A stretch of 64,000 nucleotides of DNA from Pontibacter populi (lineage in GTDB: Bacteria; Bacteroidota; Bacteroidia; Cytophagales; Hymenobacteraceae): positions 806,001 to 870,000 of the forward strand of contig NZ_JAHWXQ010000001.1 in the NCBI RefSeq assembly GCF_019336435.1, given 5' to 3'. Shown here in pieces: positions 21,497-30,190 of the stretch. Positions within the stretch are counted from its first letter, which is position 1. Every line of letters begins with the position of its first letter. The notes under the pieces are model-generated. The model searched no databases and was not told where the DNA came from. It saw nothing but the letters and a program-made list of their open reading frames with translations. Made by a program: the position numbers and the translations under genes.

Positions 21497-24469
21497 ATGC
21501 GCCTTTTATGTTTGCTGTGGTTACTGCTCGTTAACGGAAATGCTGTGCTTGCACAACAATACAATTTCCGCAACTGGACCTTAGCAGACGGTCTTCCGCA
21601 ATCAAAAGTTAACGATATCCTCCAGGACCACCGCATGCAGATATGGGTAGCGACCCGCGGAGGTGTAAGCCGGTTTGATGGTAACACCTTCCATACGTAT
21701 ACCCGGCAACAGGGCCTCGCCAGCAATAATACCTCCTGTCTTTTTCAGGATAGCCGCCAACACATCTGGATAGGAAGCACTGACAATGGCTTAACACGTT
21801 TTGATGGCGCAAAATTTACGACTTACGGTATAAAAGCAGGATTGCCTGGCGGCAACATTTCCAGTATAACCGAAGATAAAGTAGGCAAACTCTGGGTAGC
21901 GACTGACTCAGGTATCTTTATGCTCACCGGTAGTAGGTTTATAAGATCGCCTGAATTTGAAAAACAGCCCTACCAGGTAATTTACTGCGATACAAAAGGT
22001 GACCTCTGGGCCGGAAGCAAGTCTAACGGCATTTACAGGTTAGAACAAGACAGCCTCTACCATTTCTCCAACCCGCAATACAAGCTTCCATCCAATACTA
22101 TCACGGCCATTTTTAACGAACCAGGCACAAGCAACGTCTGGATAGGTACCACAGAAGGTCCTGCTGTTTTTACGAACGATCACATCACCGTCCCTTCCCT
22201 CCCGGCTACAGTTAAAAACCCGGCTGTTTCAGATTTCGAGAAGAATATCAACGGGAATATAATGGTCGGTTTGCAGCACGATGGCATAGTAAGCCTACAT
22301 GACCGGGAGACAAAACACCTGACAAAAGCAAACGGGCTAAGCTCTCTTCACACCACCTCGCTTTTAGCGGATAAGGAAAACAACCTCTGGATTGGAACCG
22401 ACGGCTATGGTTTACAGCAGAAGCGCTCGCAATGGTTTCTGCACTTTTTCGAGCTTGGAACTATAAAAGACCCTCACATTACGGCACTGGCTCAGGATAC
22501 GAAAGGCCGTGTTTGGTTTGGCACAGACAATGGGGATGCAGCATATATGCAGAACGGGCAACTGACCATGTTGCAGGCAAAAGAATGGCCACCCGGAACT
22601 GTTCTTTATAGTATGTGGGTGAGATCAGAGGAGGATGTATGGGTGAGTACCAGCAAAGGCGTCTGGAATCTTACACCGGATAAAGCACAACATTACACTA
22701 CCGCGCAGGGTCTACCATCAGAAAAAGTATATTTTATAGTTGCTGATAAGGATAAGAAGCTTTGGTTTGCGACAGCCAACGGAATTGCTTACCTCCAGAA
22801 CGGCAGATTTGTACCTATAACCACGGCAGCTGGCGAACAGGCCGGCGAAACATACCACCTTTACCACGATAAACAGAACAGGATTTGGGCAGGAACAAAG
22901 AATGGTATCTATCTTATAGAAAACAACCAGCTACGCCCCGTAAAGCCACTCAAAAACCAGTCGTTTGGTGAAGTGGTATCCATAGCAGAAGACAGCAATG
23001 GCTGGTTATATTTCGGGGGCTACAACTACGGTCTGCTGGCGTACCACAGCAAAAGTGGCAAAGCAAAACTCTTTACATCAACTAACGGCTTACCCAACGA
23101 AGGTATTAAAACCATATACTCGGACCGTAACAACAATTTATGGGTTGGCACGAACAGCAATGTACTTAAGATCGACCTGCCTTATTTTCATCAGGAGCAG
23201 AAGCTCAGGTACAGGACGTATGGCGGAAACAATGGGTTCAGAGGATTTGAGGTTTCAAATAACGGCATCACGCAAACTCCGGACGGAACCATATGGTTTG
23301 GAACTGAGAAAGGATTAACACAATACATCCCGGAGCTCGACAGAATAAACAAAGCGACCCCGGAGCTGATGTTAACCGACATTAAATTATTTATGCGGCA
23401 AACTGACTGGCAGCAGCAGGGGTTTGAAACAGATGCTTCGGGGTTGCCCATTAACCTTCGCCTGCCATACAGCAAGAACCATATTACGTTTAATTATCAT
23501 GGCATTTGCCTTTCGGCTCCCTCCGAAGTAAAATATAAATACATGCTCACCGGCCACGACCAGCAATGGTCCGAAACCTCAGACCAAACCTTTGCCACAT
23601 ATGCTAACCTGCAACCCGGAGTCTACACTTTTAAACTAAAGGCACAGAACAATGACGGCTACTGGACAGCAAAGCCCCTAAGCTATACTTTTTCGGTAGT
23701 ACCCCCTGTCTGGCGCCGCGAGTGGTTTATTGGTTTGCTTTTACTGGTAATTACCGGCGCTATTATAACTGTAATAAGATTACGTGAGCAAAGCCTGCTC
23801 AAAATGAATACCCTCCTGGACATGCGCGTAAAACACCGCACCCGTATGCTGGAGCGCAAGCACCGCGAAAAAGAACTGCTGTTACAGGAAGTGCACCACC
23901 GCGTTAAAAATAACCTCCAGATCGTTATCAGCTTACTGAACCTGCAGGCCCGCCATGTAAAAGACCCCGAAGCAATAGAGGTGATGCAGGCCATCCGTAG
24001 CCGCGTACGCTCTATGGCACTACTACACGAGCGCCTTTACCGCCACGACAACCTGGAACACATTGATCTTGAAAATTATTTCAGGGAGATATGCGAAAGC
24101 CTGTATGCAGCTTATGGTGTATCAGAAGAGAAAGTTGCCCTGCTCTTAGACATCCCTCCTACCAACATAGATCTGGATTCGGCGATAACACTCGGGCTTA
24201 TTGTAAACGAACTTGTATCGAACACGTTAAAATATGCATTCCCTGATTCTGGCGCCGGCAGTCTTGGTATCGAACTCCAGCACCTGGAAAGTAACCGTTA
24301 CCAGCTTACTGTCTGGGATAATGGTATTGGTTCTTTTAAAGAACCTGATCAACAACAATCCTTTGGCTTGCAATTGGTTTCCTCATTAAGCAAAAAGCTT
24401 GATGGTAAAATTATAAATGACAACAATAATGGCACAAAAACAATATTGTTTTTTGTTTTGCCATCATAA
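21497..24469 (+). CDS. Two-component-propeller sensor histidine kinase (HisKA_2/HWE-like)
   Basis: A 990-residue membrane sensor. It has a signal peptide (1-20), then about a dozen beta-propeller repeats with the recurring NLWIGT/GLWxGT pattern (about 25-640), a Y_Y_Y domain (about 655-735, ending VPPVWRREW), one membrane helix (about 740-760) and a C-terminal kinase. The dimerisation domain has LLLQEVHHRVKNNLQIVISL, typical of HisKA_2, and the ATPase N-box is GLIVNELVSNTLKYAFPDSG. There is no receiver domain; the LytTR regulator starting 29 bases downstream is the likely partner. The periplasmic propeller suggests ligand sensing, often of glycans in this phylum. Confidence 0.92.
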   Translation: MRLLCLLWLLLVNGNAVLAQQYNFRNWTLADGLPQSKVNDILQDHRMQIWVATRGGVSRFDGNTFHTYTRQQGLASNNTSCLFQDSRQHIWIGSTDNGLTRFDGAKFTTYGIKAGLPGGNISSITEDKVGKLWVATDSGIFMLTGSRFIRSPEFEKQPYQVIYCDTKGDLWAGSKSNGIYRLEQDSLYHFSNPQYKLPSNTITAIFNEPGTSNVWIGTTEGPAVFTNDHITVPSLPATVKNPAVSDFEKNINGNIMVGLQHDGIVSLHDRETKHLTKANGLSSLHTTSLLADKENNLWIGTDGYGLQQKRSQWFLHFFELGTIKDPHITALAQDTKGRVWFGTDNGDAAYMQNGQLTMLQAKEWPPGTVLYSMWVRSEEDVWVSTSKGVWNLTPDKAQHYTTAQGLPSEKVYFIVADKDKKLWFATANGIAYLQNGRFVPITTAAGEQAGETYHLYHDKQNRIWAGTKNGIYLIENNQLRPVKPLKNQSFGEVVSIAEDSNGWLYFGGYNYGLLAYHSKSGKAKLFTSTNGLPNEGIKTIYSDRNNNLWVGTNSNVLKIDLPYFHQEQKLRYRTYGGNNGFRGFEVSNNGITQTPDGTIWFGTEKGLTQYIPELDRINKATPELMLTDIKLFMRQTDWQQQGFETDASGLPINLRLPYSKNHITFNYHGICLSAPSEVKYKYMLTGHDQQWSETSDQTFATYANLQPGVYTFKLKAQNNDGYWTAKPLSYTFSVVPPVWRREWFIGLLLLVITGAIITVIRLREQSLLKMNTLLDMRVKHRTRMLERKHREKELLLQEVHHRVKNNLQIVISLLNLQARHVKDPEAIEVMQAIRSRVRSMALLHERLYRHDNLEHIDLENYFREICESLYAAYGVSEEKVALLLDIPPTNIDLDSAITLGLIVNELVSNTLKYAFPDSGAGSLGIELQHLESNRYQLTVWDNGIGSFKEPDQQQSFGLQLVSSLSKKLDGKIINDNNNGTKTILFFVLPS

Positions 24470-24498
24470 TTCAATTTTTCACGTAAGTACCTAATGCT

Positions 24499-25290
24499 AT
24501 GACAAAACCTAAAATTCTCATATCAGAAGACGAGGTCATTATTGCAGAAGATATTGCTGCATGCCTGAAGGATCTGGGGTACGAAACGTGTGCCATAGAT
24601 ACCGGGGAGGATACGATTGATATGATCCGGGAAACGCATCCCGACCTTGTACTGCTGGACATTAACCTGAAAGGAAACGCTGACGGAGTGGATATTGGCT
24701 CACGCATCAGGGAGGAGTTTAACATTCCTTTTATTTACCTGACGGCCTATGCCGATAAGTCAACTATAGACCGGGCAAAAAAGACAGAGCCCGACGGGTT
24801 CCTTGTGAAACCTTTCGACGAAAAAAGCCTGCGCTCAACTATAGAGATCGCGCTGTATAAGCACGGCCATAAGCCAAATGGAAGCGGAAACCCTAACGGG
24901 AATAGTAACGGCGGGAATAGTAACGGGAAAAATTCGCACGAGCAACCCGACCCGGCTCCCAAAGAACAGGAGGCATCGCAGGATTATATCTTCGTAAAGG
25001 TGAAGCACCGCATTATTAAGGTAATGTACAGCGATATACTGTGGGTTGAAGCCTACGATAACTACTCGTTTATAGTAACCACTGATCAGAAATACCTGGT
25101 TAGCTCTACCCTGAAGGATATGGAAAGCAAGCTCCCGTCGCATAATTTTGTGCGCGTGCACCGCTCCTATATTGCCAACCTCGATAAAGTAGATGCCCTA
25201 GAAGAAAATGCTGTTGTGTTCAGCAAAGGTGAGGTACCAATAGGTAAGTCTTACAAAAAAACACTCATGTCACGGTTTAACATACTATAG
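24499..25290 (+). CDS. LytTR-family response regulator
   Basis: A 263-residue DNA-binding regulator. The receiver domain (1-125) has the acidic pocket SEDEV, phospho-acceptor Asp54 in VLLDINLKGN, and the conserved Lys in FLVKPFD. An unusual Asn/Gly/Ser-rich linker (about 130-150, NGN SNG type repeats) leads to a LytTR domain (about 160-260) with FVKVKHRIIKVMYSDILWVE and HNFVRVHRSYIANLDKV. It pairs with the upstream kinase and ends at a bidirectional terminator. Confidence 0.93.
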   Translation: MTKPKILISEDEVIIAEDIAACLKDLGYETCAIDTGEDTIDMIRETHPDLVLLDINLKGNADGVDIGSRIREEFNIPFIYLTAYADKSTIDRAKKTEPDGFLVKPFDEKSLRSTIEIALYKHGHKPNGSGNPNGNSNGGNSNGKNSHEQPDPAPKEQEASQDYIFVKVKHRIIKVMYSDILWVEAYDNYSFIVTTDQKYLVSSTLKDMESKLPSHNFVRVHRSYIANLDKVDALEENAVVFSKGEVPIGKSYKKTLMSRFNIL

Positions 25291-25316
25291 CCAACTATAG
25301 TTGGAGCTATAAAAAC

Positions 25317-25346
25317 AAAGGCCGGTGCATTGCTGCACCGGCCTTT
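25317..25346. terminator. Bidirectional terminator between the LytTR regulator and ahcY
   Basis: A 13-bp stem (AAAGGCCGGTGCA and complement) with a four-base loop, T-rich downstream on plus and a TTTG run on minus; it separates two converging genes. Confidence 0.85.
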
Positions 25347-25371
25347 TATAGTTTAAAGAACTAGTTTTTGT

Positions 25372-26679
25372 CTAGTATCTGTAATATTCCGGCTTAAACG
25401 GACCTTCTACTTCCACACCAATGTAGGCAGCCTGGTCATCAGAAAGCACATCCAGTTCTACACCAATCTTACCAAGGTGCAGGCGGGCAACTTTCTCGTC
25501 CAGGTGCTTAGGCAATGTGTAAACTTTGTTCTCGTAAGCTGCTGCGTTGGTCCAGAGCTCCAGCTGTGCCAGTGTCTGGTTAGAGAACGAGTTAGACATT
25601 ACAAACGATGGGTGACCAGTAGCGCAACCTAAGTTTACAAGACGGCCTTCAGCCAGAATTATAATGTCCTTGCCTTCGATGTTGTAAAGGTCTACCTGTG
25701 GCTTAATCTCATCTTTTGTATGACCGTAAGCGCCGTTTAACCAAGCCATATCGATCTCGTTATCGAAGTGACCGATATTACAAACGATCGCTTTATCTTT
25801 CAGCAAACGGAAATGTTGCTCTGTAATGATGTCTTTATTACCGGTTGCTGTAACTACAATGTCAGCTTCTTTGATAGCATCAACCATCTTCTTCACGGCA
25901 AAACCATCCATAGCAGCCTGCAGCGCACAGATCGGATCGATCTCGGTAACTATAACACGGGCACCTGCACCTCTCAGCGAAGCAGCAGAACCTTTACCCA
26001 CATCTCCGTAACCAGCAACTACAGCTACTTTACCAGCCATCATCACGTCTGTAGCACGACGGATCGCATCTACCAATGATTCTTTACAGCCGTACTTGTT
26101 ATCGAACTTAGATTTTGTCACCGAGTCGTTAACGTTGATAGCAGGCATTGTAAGCGTACCGTTTTTCACGCGCTCATAAAGGCGGTGTACACCGGTAGTA
26201 GTTTCTTCAGAAAGGCCTTTAATGCCCGGAGCCAGCTGCGGGTAAACATCAAGTACCATATTTGTTAAGTCACCACCATCATCCAGGATCATGTTCAGTG
26301 GCTTACGGTCTTCGCCGAAGAACAGGGTTTGCTCGATGCACCAGTCAAATTCTTCAGCAGTCATACCTTTCCAGGCATATACAGAGATACCGGCAGCAGC
26401 AATGGCAGCAGCAGCGTGGTCCTGTGTAGAGAAAATGTTACAAGATGACCAGGTAACTTCAGCACCCAGTTCAACAAGTGTTTCGATCAGCACAGCTGTC
26501 TGGATCGTCATGTGAAGGCAACCGGCAATGCGGGCTCCGGCTAATGGCTTGCTTGGGCCAAACTCCTCACGGATGGCCATAAGACCCGGCATTTCAGCTT
26601 CAGCCAGTTTAATCTCTTTGCGGCCCCAGGCTGCCAGCGAAATATCTTTTACTTTGTACTTCAGGAATGTATCTACCAT
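25372..26679 (-). CDS. ahcY: Adenosylhomocysteinase
   Basis: Splits S-adenosylhomocysteine to adenosine and homocysteine and so clears the product of methyltransferases. The 435 residues carry the NAD-binding [18 protein letters not shown] (about 220-237), the substrate motif [37 protein letters not shown] and the C-terminal KPEYYRY. It stands alone on the minus strand with its own promoter. Confidence 0.97.
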   Translation of the reverse strand: MVDTFLKYKVKDISLAAWGRKEIKLAEAEMPGLMAIREEFGPSKPLAGARIAGCLHMTIQTAVLIETLVELGAEVTWSSCNIFSTQDHAAAAIAAAGISVYAWKGMTAEEFDWCIEQTLFFGEDRKPLNMILDDGGDLTNMVLDVYPQLAPGIKGLSEETTTGVHRLYERVKNGTLTMPAINVNDSVTKSKFDNKYGCKESLVDAIRRATDVMMAGKVAVVAGYGDVGKGSAASLRGAGARVIVTEIDPICALQAAMDGFAVKKMVDAIKEADIVVTATGNKDIITEQHFRLLKDKAIVCNIGHFDNEIDMAWLNGAYGHTKDEIKPQVDLYNIEGKDIIILAEGRLVNLGCATGHPSFVMSNSFSNQTLAQLELWTNAAAYENKVYTLPKHLDEKVARLHLGKIGVELDVLSDDQAAYIGVEVEGPFKPEYYRY

Positions 26680-26704
26680 TTTTTATGCTTTTCATTTGAA
26701 AACT

Positions 26705-26734
26705 CAAAATTACGGAATTTGTTACGCAAATCAA
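26705..26734 (-). promoter_or_regulatory. Bacteroidota-type promoter of ahcY
   Basis: On the minus strand TTG (26732-26734), 19 bases, then TAATTTTG (26705-26712), ending 25 bases before the ahcY ATG. The spacing and both boxes fit the consensus. Confidence 0.7.
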
Positions 26735-26762
26735 TAAATAGTTAAGCAACAGCTAGTAGCAC

Positions 26763-26799
26763 AAAAGCAGCGCCTGCCATCAGGCAAAACGCTGCTTTT
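26763..26799 (-). terminator. Terminator after the DUF4397 lipoprotein
   Basis: A ten-bp stem (AAAAGCAGCG / CGCTGCTTTT) with an inner GCCTG/CAGGC stem, followed by T residues on the minus strand just past the gene end. Confidence 0.8.
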
Positions 26800-26822
26800 T
26801 GCAACTATAGTTTTATGCCTCA

Positions 26823-27560
26823 CTATTCTGTTTTGTGTTCTATAATCTCTGCTCCTAAGGCATTTGTATTACCGGTTGGGGGTGTTACAAAGCCATTGGC
26901 AAACACGGTGTATATTTTACCTGCTTCCAGCACTATGTCATTTAAAGGCAATACTGTTGTACCTCCGGCATCAGTGCGCACTTCTAGGTTATACGTACCA
27001 GCCGGTACAGATGCAAAAGCGGTCGCATCGCGGTAATTCTGAGCGTCAAACAGTACCGCTTCGTTTGCAGGGTCAGTAACGTTTACAATGTCTACAGCCG
27101 GGGCATCAGGTGCAAGGTGCACAAAACGCACTTTAGCATTACCAGTTGTCGGAGCTGTCAGATCATCGGTGAGCACAAGCAGGCCCAGGTCCGCATCATC
27201 GTCTTCGGCTACTGTTCCGGCTGCAAAAACAGTATAAAATGTATCATCCTCAAAATCAAAAGTTGTATTTATTACCGTGGTTTGGGTACCGGCTGCATTT
27301 ACTTTAATATCTCTGTCGCCTTCTTCTACTGTAAGGTAGTCGGTATTATCAGGATAAGAAAGATTAGAGCCGGCTACTACATTATCTACCAACAGGTCAA
27401 CAGCACCGGCATCCGGTGAAGCGTGCACGACCATAACCATGGCTTCGTCATTCTGTCCCGGTGAGATAGGGTCATCGTCTTCATCGTCACAGCTTGTAAG
27501 CATTGCCACCGGCATAACAGCCAGCACCATAAATTTCATCCACTTTTTCATAGCTTTCAT
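26823..27560 (-). CDS. DUF4397 domain lipoprotein
   Basis: A 245-residue exported protein. The signal peptide ends in lipobox MLTSC (Cys24) followed by an acidic DDEDDD stretch, a pattern linked in this phylum to surface display. Two DUF4397 units are visible, each starting with a VHASPDAGAVDLLVD / VHLAPDAPAVDIVNV motif and containing a YTVFAAG / YTVFANG strand. The function of DUF4397 is unknown; it is an immunoglobulin- or transthyretin-like beta fold. The gene is monocistronic. Confidence 0.88.
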   Translation of the reverse strand: MKAMKKWMKFMVLAVMPVAMLTSCDDEDDDPISPGQNDEAMVMVVHASPDAGAVDLLVDNVVAGSNLSYPDNTDYLTVEEGDRDIKVNAAGTQTTVINTTFDFEDDTFYTVFAAGTVAEDDDADLGLLVLTDDLTAPTTGNAKVRFVHLAPDAPAVDIVNVTDPANEAVLFDAQNYRDATAFASVPAGTYNLEVRTDAGGTTVLPLNDIVLEAGKIYTVFANGFVTPPTGNTNALGAEIIEHKTE

Positions 27561-27674
27561 TTTTTAGGCTAATGATAATTTTATTTGTAGAAGTACAACC
27601 AGCTGAGATTTAAAAGGTTTAGCTATAGTTATAGTTTACAAAACACCAGTTAGCAGGTATTCTGATTTAAGCAT

Positions 27675-27682
27675 TACTTTTG
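27675..27682 (+). promoter_or_regulatory. -7 element upstream of the THUMP-like methyltransferase gene
   Basis: TACTTTTG matches TAnnTTTG and lies 41 bases before the ATG. The -33 region has TTA rather than TTG. Confidence 0.45.
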
Positions 27683-27723
27683 TTGTACAGCCCGATCATA
27701 ATGCCGGAAAACGTTACTGGAGT

Positions 27724-28905
27724 ATGCGTACATTTAATGAGAATGAGAAAGAGTTTATAACGGAGCACCTGCACCAGCAACCGTCGGCGCTTATGCTGCA
27801 GGCCAGGCGTTACCCTGATCTGCCCGTTTCTGAACTTGTACAGCAGATACAGGCACGGCAGAAGGCTATGGCCAAACTCCCGGACTGGGCTAAGAACACC
27901 GACCTTGTTTTCCCGGCAAATATTTCTGTAGAGCAAAGCTCATCGGAGGCTACGGCAGCTTTTAAGGCAGCGCTGTTACCGGGCAAACTCCTGGTTGACC
28001 TTACCGGAGGTTTCGGTGCCGATAGTTACTACTTCTCTAAAAGTTTTGATAAGGTGGTACACGTGGAACAAAACCGTGAACTGTCAGAGATCGCCAACTA
28101 TAACTTTGGCTTGCTGGGTGCAGCCAACATACAAACGATAGCTACTACGGCTGCAGCATTTCTCCAGGGTTTTACCGGCCATGCTGATGTGATTTACTTA
28201 GACCCTGCCCGCCGCGGCGACCAGTCAGAAAAACTGCATTTGCTGCAGGACTGCGAACCGGACATACTCGGATTGTTGCCTATTCTTCTGCAGAAAGCGG
28301 ATAAGGTTTTACTAAAGGCTTCGCCGATGCTGGATATTGAACTGGCGGCGTCGCAGCTAGGCAAGGTGGCCAAAATATGGGTAGTAGCAGTACAGAATGA
28401 ATGTAAGGAGGTTTTATACCTGTTGCAGCAAAACCCGCCGGCGCAACCGGAGCGTGAAGCAGTTAATATTAAAACAGATGTCAGCATCAGCACTTTCAGG
28501 TTTACTACCGGGCAGGAACAAACTATAACGCCACCCTACTCCGACCCACTCGCTTATATCTATGAGCCAAATGCAGCTATTCTGAAAGCGGGAGCCTATA
28601 AAACTATAACTCAGCAGTTCCCAGTAAACAAACTACATCCCAACAGTCATCTTTACACTTCCGATACGCTGATCTCAGATTTTCCGGGGCGCGTGTTCCG
28701 GTGCACAGGCGTAAGCCGGTTTAATAAAAAGGAGCTGCTTGCCCGCCTGCCCCAAAAACAGGCCAACATTACCGTCCGCAACTTCCCCGACACTGTTGCC
28801 GACATCCGTAAAAAGACGGGGATTAAAGAAGGCGGAAACCAGTATTTGTTCTTTACAACAGATATGCATCAGAAGCCGATCGTGCTTTACTGCGAGAAAG
28901 TATAG
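27724..28905 (+). CDS. THUMP-like domain class I SAM-dependent methyltransferase
   Basis: A 393-residue protein with a central Rossmann methyltransferase: SAM-binding LVDLTGGFGADSYYFS (about 91-106), the acidic ribose contact HVEQN and the catalytic-loop-like IYLDPARRG (about 157-165). The C-terminal part has KELLARLPQKQANITVRNFP, matching the THUMP-like RNA-binding domain found in a Bacteroidota family of uncharacterised methyltransferases. RNA is the likely substrate (inference). No operon partner. Confidence 0.82.
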   Translation: MRTFNENEKEFITEHLHQQPSALMLQARRYPDLPVSELVQQIQARQKAMAKLPDWAKNTDLVFPANISVEQSSSEATAAFKAALLPGKLLVDLTGGFGADSYYFSKSFDKVVHVEQNRELSEIANYNFGLLGAANIQTIATTAAAFLQGFTGHADVIYLDPARRGDQSEKLHLLQDCEPDILGLLPILLQKADKVLLKASPMLDIELAASQLGKVAKIWVVAVQNECKEVLYLLQQNPPAQPEREAVNIKTDVSISTFRFTTGQEQTITPPYSDPLAYIYEPNAAILKAGAYKTITQQFPVNKLHPNSHLYTSDTLISDFPGRVFRCTGVSRFNKKELLARLPQKQANITVRNFPDTVADIRKKTGIKEGGNQYLFFTTDMHQKPIVLYCEKV

Positions 28906-29208
28906 GTATCATTTCAAAAAAAATTCACATCCAAATCAAAGCTGAATAATTGCCGCTTATCCGTGAATTATACCGCGTCCGATCTACATTAAGCGCCCTC
29001 ATTTAGCTATTGAATTGCTTACATATCAGTTACATACATCTTTTGTTATACGTTTATAGTGCTATATACAGATTAGGTTAGAAATGTTGTTAAATTACAA
29101 CTTGAACCGACTGCTATATAGTGGTAAAACATTAACTGACTGGCTTTTACATCGTAAACAGAATATGTACCCCAAGGGTGCATATGTTTTACTTAAACTA
29201 CGAAAGCT
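28906..29208 (+). other. 303-base intergenic region with a 5'-UTR inverted repeat
   Basis: No gene is supported here. It is A/T-rich and contains several CTATATA-type stretches. Near its end (29163-29185) lies an imperfect palindrome, ATATGTACCC-CAA-GGGTGCATAT, 24 bases before the ATG of the Ser-rich protein. It could be an operator or an mRNA hairpin controlling that gene; there is no clear TAnnTTTG promoter. Confidence 0.5.
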
Positions 29209-29643
29209 ATGAAACGCAATAACTCGGGCAATAAGGCTCAAAACAATTCAGGTTCAAATAGCAATTCGCGCAACATGAGTTCTTCTTCGCAGAACTCCTC
29301 ATCAATGCGTGGTTCTATGTCTTCTCAAGGCGGTTCTTCCAACTCAGGAAGCTCATCATCTTCAGGAAGAACATCTAACCTTAACAGTAGCAACAGCTCC
29401 GGACAGGGACGCGGTTGGCACGGCGATCCGCAAGGCCATGCGAAAGCAGGAAGCCAAAGCCATAAAAACAGCAGCTCCTCTGGTTCGTCCTCAAGCAATA
29501 TGAATGCATCGCGTGGTGGCAGTTCTCAGTCCCAGGGCAGAAGCAGCCAGAACGAAGGCAAAGGCTGGCACGGTGATTCGGAAGGACATGCAAGAGCCGG
29601 AAGCCAGGGCGGTGGCAACAATAGCGGCTCATCCAACAAATAA
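29209..29643 (+). CDS. Ser/Asn/Gly-rich hydrophilic protein with two GWHGD repeats
   Basis: A 144-residue protein predicted to be disordered, made mostly of Ser, Asn, Gly and Gln. Two copies of a 15-residue unit stand out: GWHGDPQGHAKAGSQ (69-83) and GWHGDSEGHARAGSQ (119-133). Such GWHGD-x-x-GHA-x-AG units resemble those I recall in KGG/Con-10-like stress proteins of this phylum, which suggests a stress or desiccation role (inference). There is no signal peptide or membrane helix. It ends before a very strong terminator. Confidence 0.7.
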   Translation: MKRNNSGNKAQNNSGSNSNSRNMSSSSQNSSSMRGSMSSQGGSSNSGSSSSSGRTSNLNSSNSSGQGRGWHGDPQGHAKAGSQSHKNSSSSGSSSSNMNASRGGSSQSQGRSSQNEGKGWHGDSEGHARAGSQGGGNNSGSSNK

Positions 29644-29661
29644 AAAGTAATGAGATAAAAT

Positions 29662-29702
29662 AACTATAAATGGCTTCAGAATGTCTGAAGCCATTTATAG
29701 TT
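29662..29702 (+). terminator. Terminator with 18-bp perfect stem after the GWHGD protein
   Basis: AACTATAAATGGCTTCAG and its exact complement flank a five-base loop. The right arm ends in CCATTTATAGTTT. The stem ends carry a variant of the CTATAG motif abundant in this genome. Confidence 0.8.
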
Positions 29703-29741
29703 TAAGCTAACATTGTAACAACTACAGTAAACTATAAAGCC

Positions 29742-30056
29742 ATGAAAAACAATCAGAATAATAAGAATCAAGAGCAGCAGAACCGTTCATCAAATAATCC
29801 TGAAAACTCTTTTGAGACAGGAAAACAAGGCGGACAGAAATCACAGCAAATAACCAACCAGGGAGCAAATAACCCTAATGCCTCCGGAACGGGTAACCAG
29901 AACAAACCTACCCAGGGCGGCAGAACAGAAACCGACCAGAGTGGACAGAAAGATATTTCGAATAGCCTGAAGAATGATGCCGTAGGTAAATTCGGGTCTA
30001 ACAACCCAACGCCGCAAAACCGAACCGACAACGAGCAAGGCACCGAAGACCGCTGA
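29742..30056 (+). CDS. Asn/Gln-rich hydrophilic hypothetical protein
   Basis: A 104-residue protein with almost no hydrophobic residues, rich in Asn, Gln, Ser, Gly and Lys (for example MKNNQNNKNQEQQNRSSNNP). It has no recognised domain and is likely disordered. It lies behind the GWHGD protein with a terminator between them and has its own terminator. The reading frame, ATG and flanking terminators support a real gene; the function is unknown. Confidence 0.6.
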   Translation: MKNNQNNKNQEQQNRSSNNPENSFETGKQGGQKSQQITNQGANNPNASGTGNQNKPTQGGRTETDQSGQKDISNSLKNDAVGKFGSNNPTPQNRTDNEQGTEDR

Positions 30057-30087
30057 GAGTACCAATAAGTATATATAAGTTGAAAAA

Positions 30088-30120
30088 GGAGAGCAGCTAT
30101 GTTTATGGCTGCTCTTTTTT
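30088..30120 (+). terminator. Terminator after the Asn/Gln-rich protein
   Basis: Stem GAGCAGC/GCTGCTC with a ten-base loop followed by TTTTTT, a standard Rho-independent form. Confidence 0.85.
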
Positions 30121-30190
30121 GTGGCTATAGTTCTGAATTATAGTTTATATTTACTTTTAACTATATACCCTTCTAACCAACTATAGATCA

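Noticed and set aside
28906..29208. A small RNA gene in the intergenic region before the GWHGD protein
   Set aside because: Only one imperfect palindrome and no promoter-terminator pair could be found.
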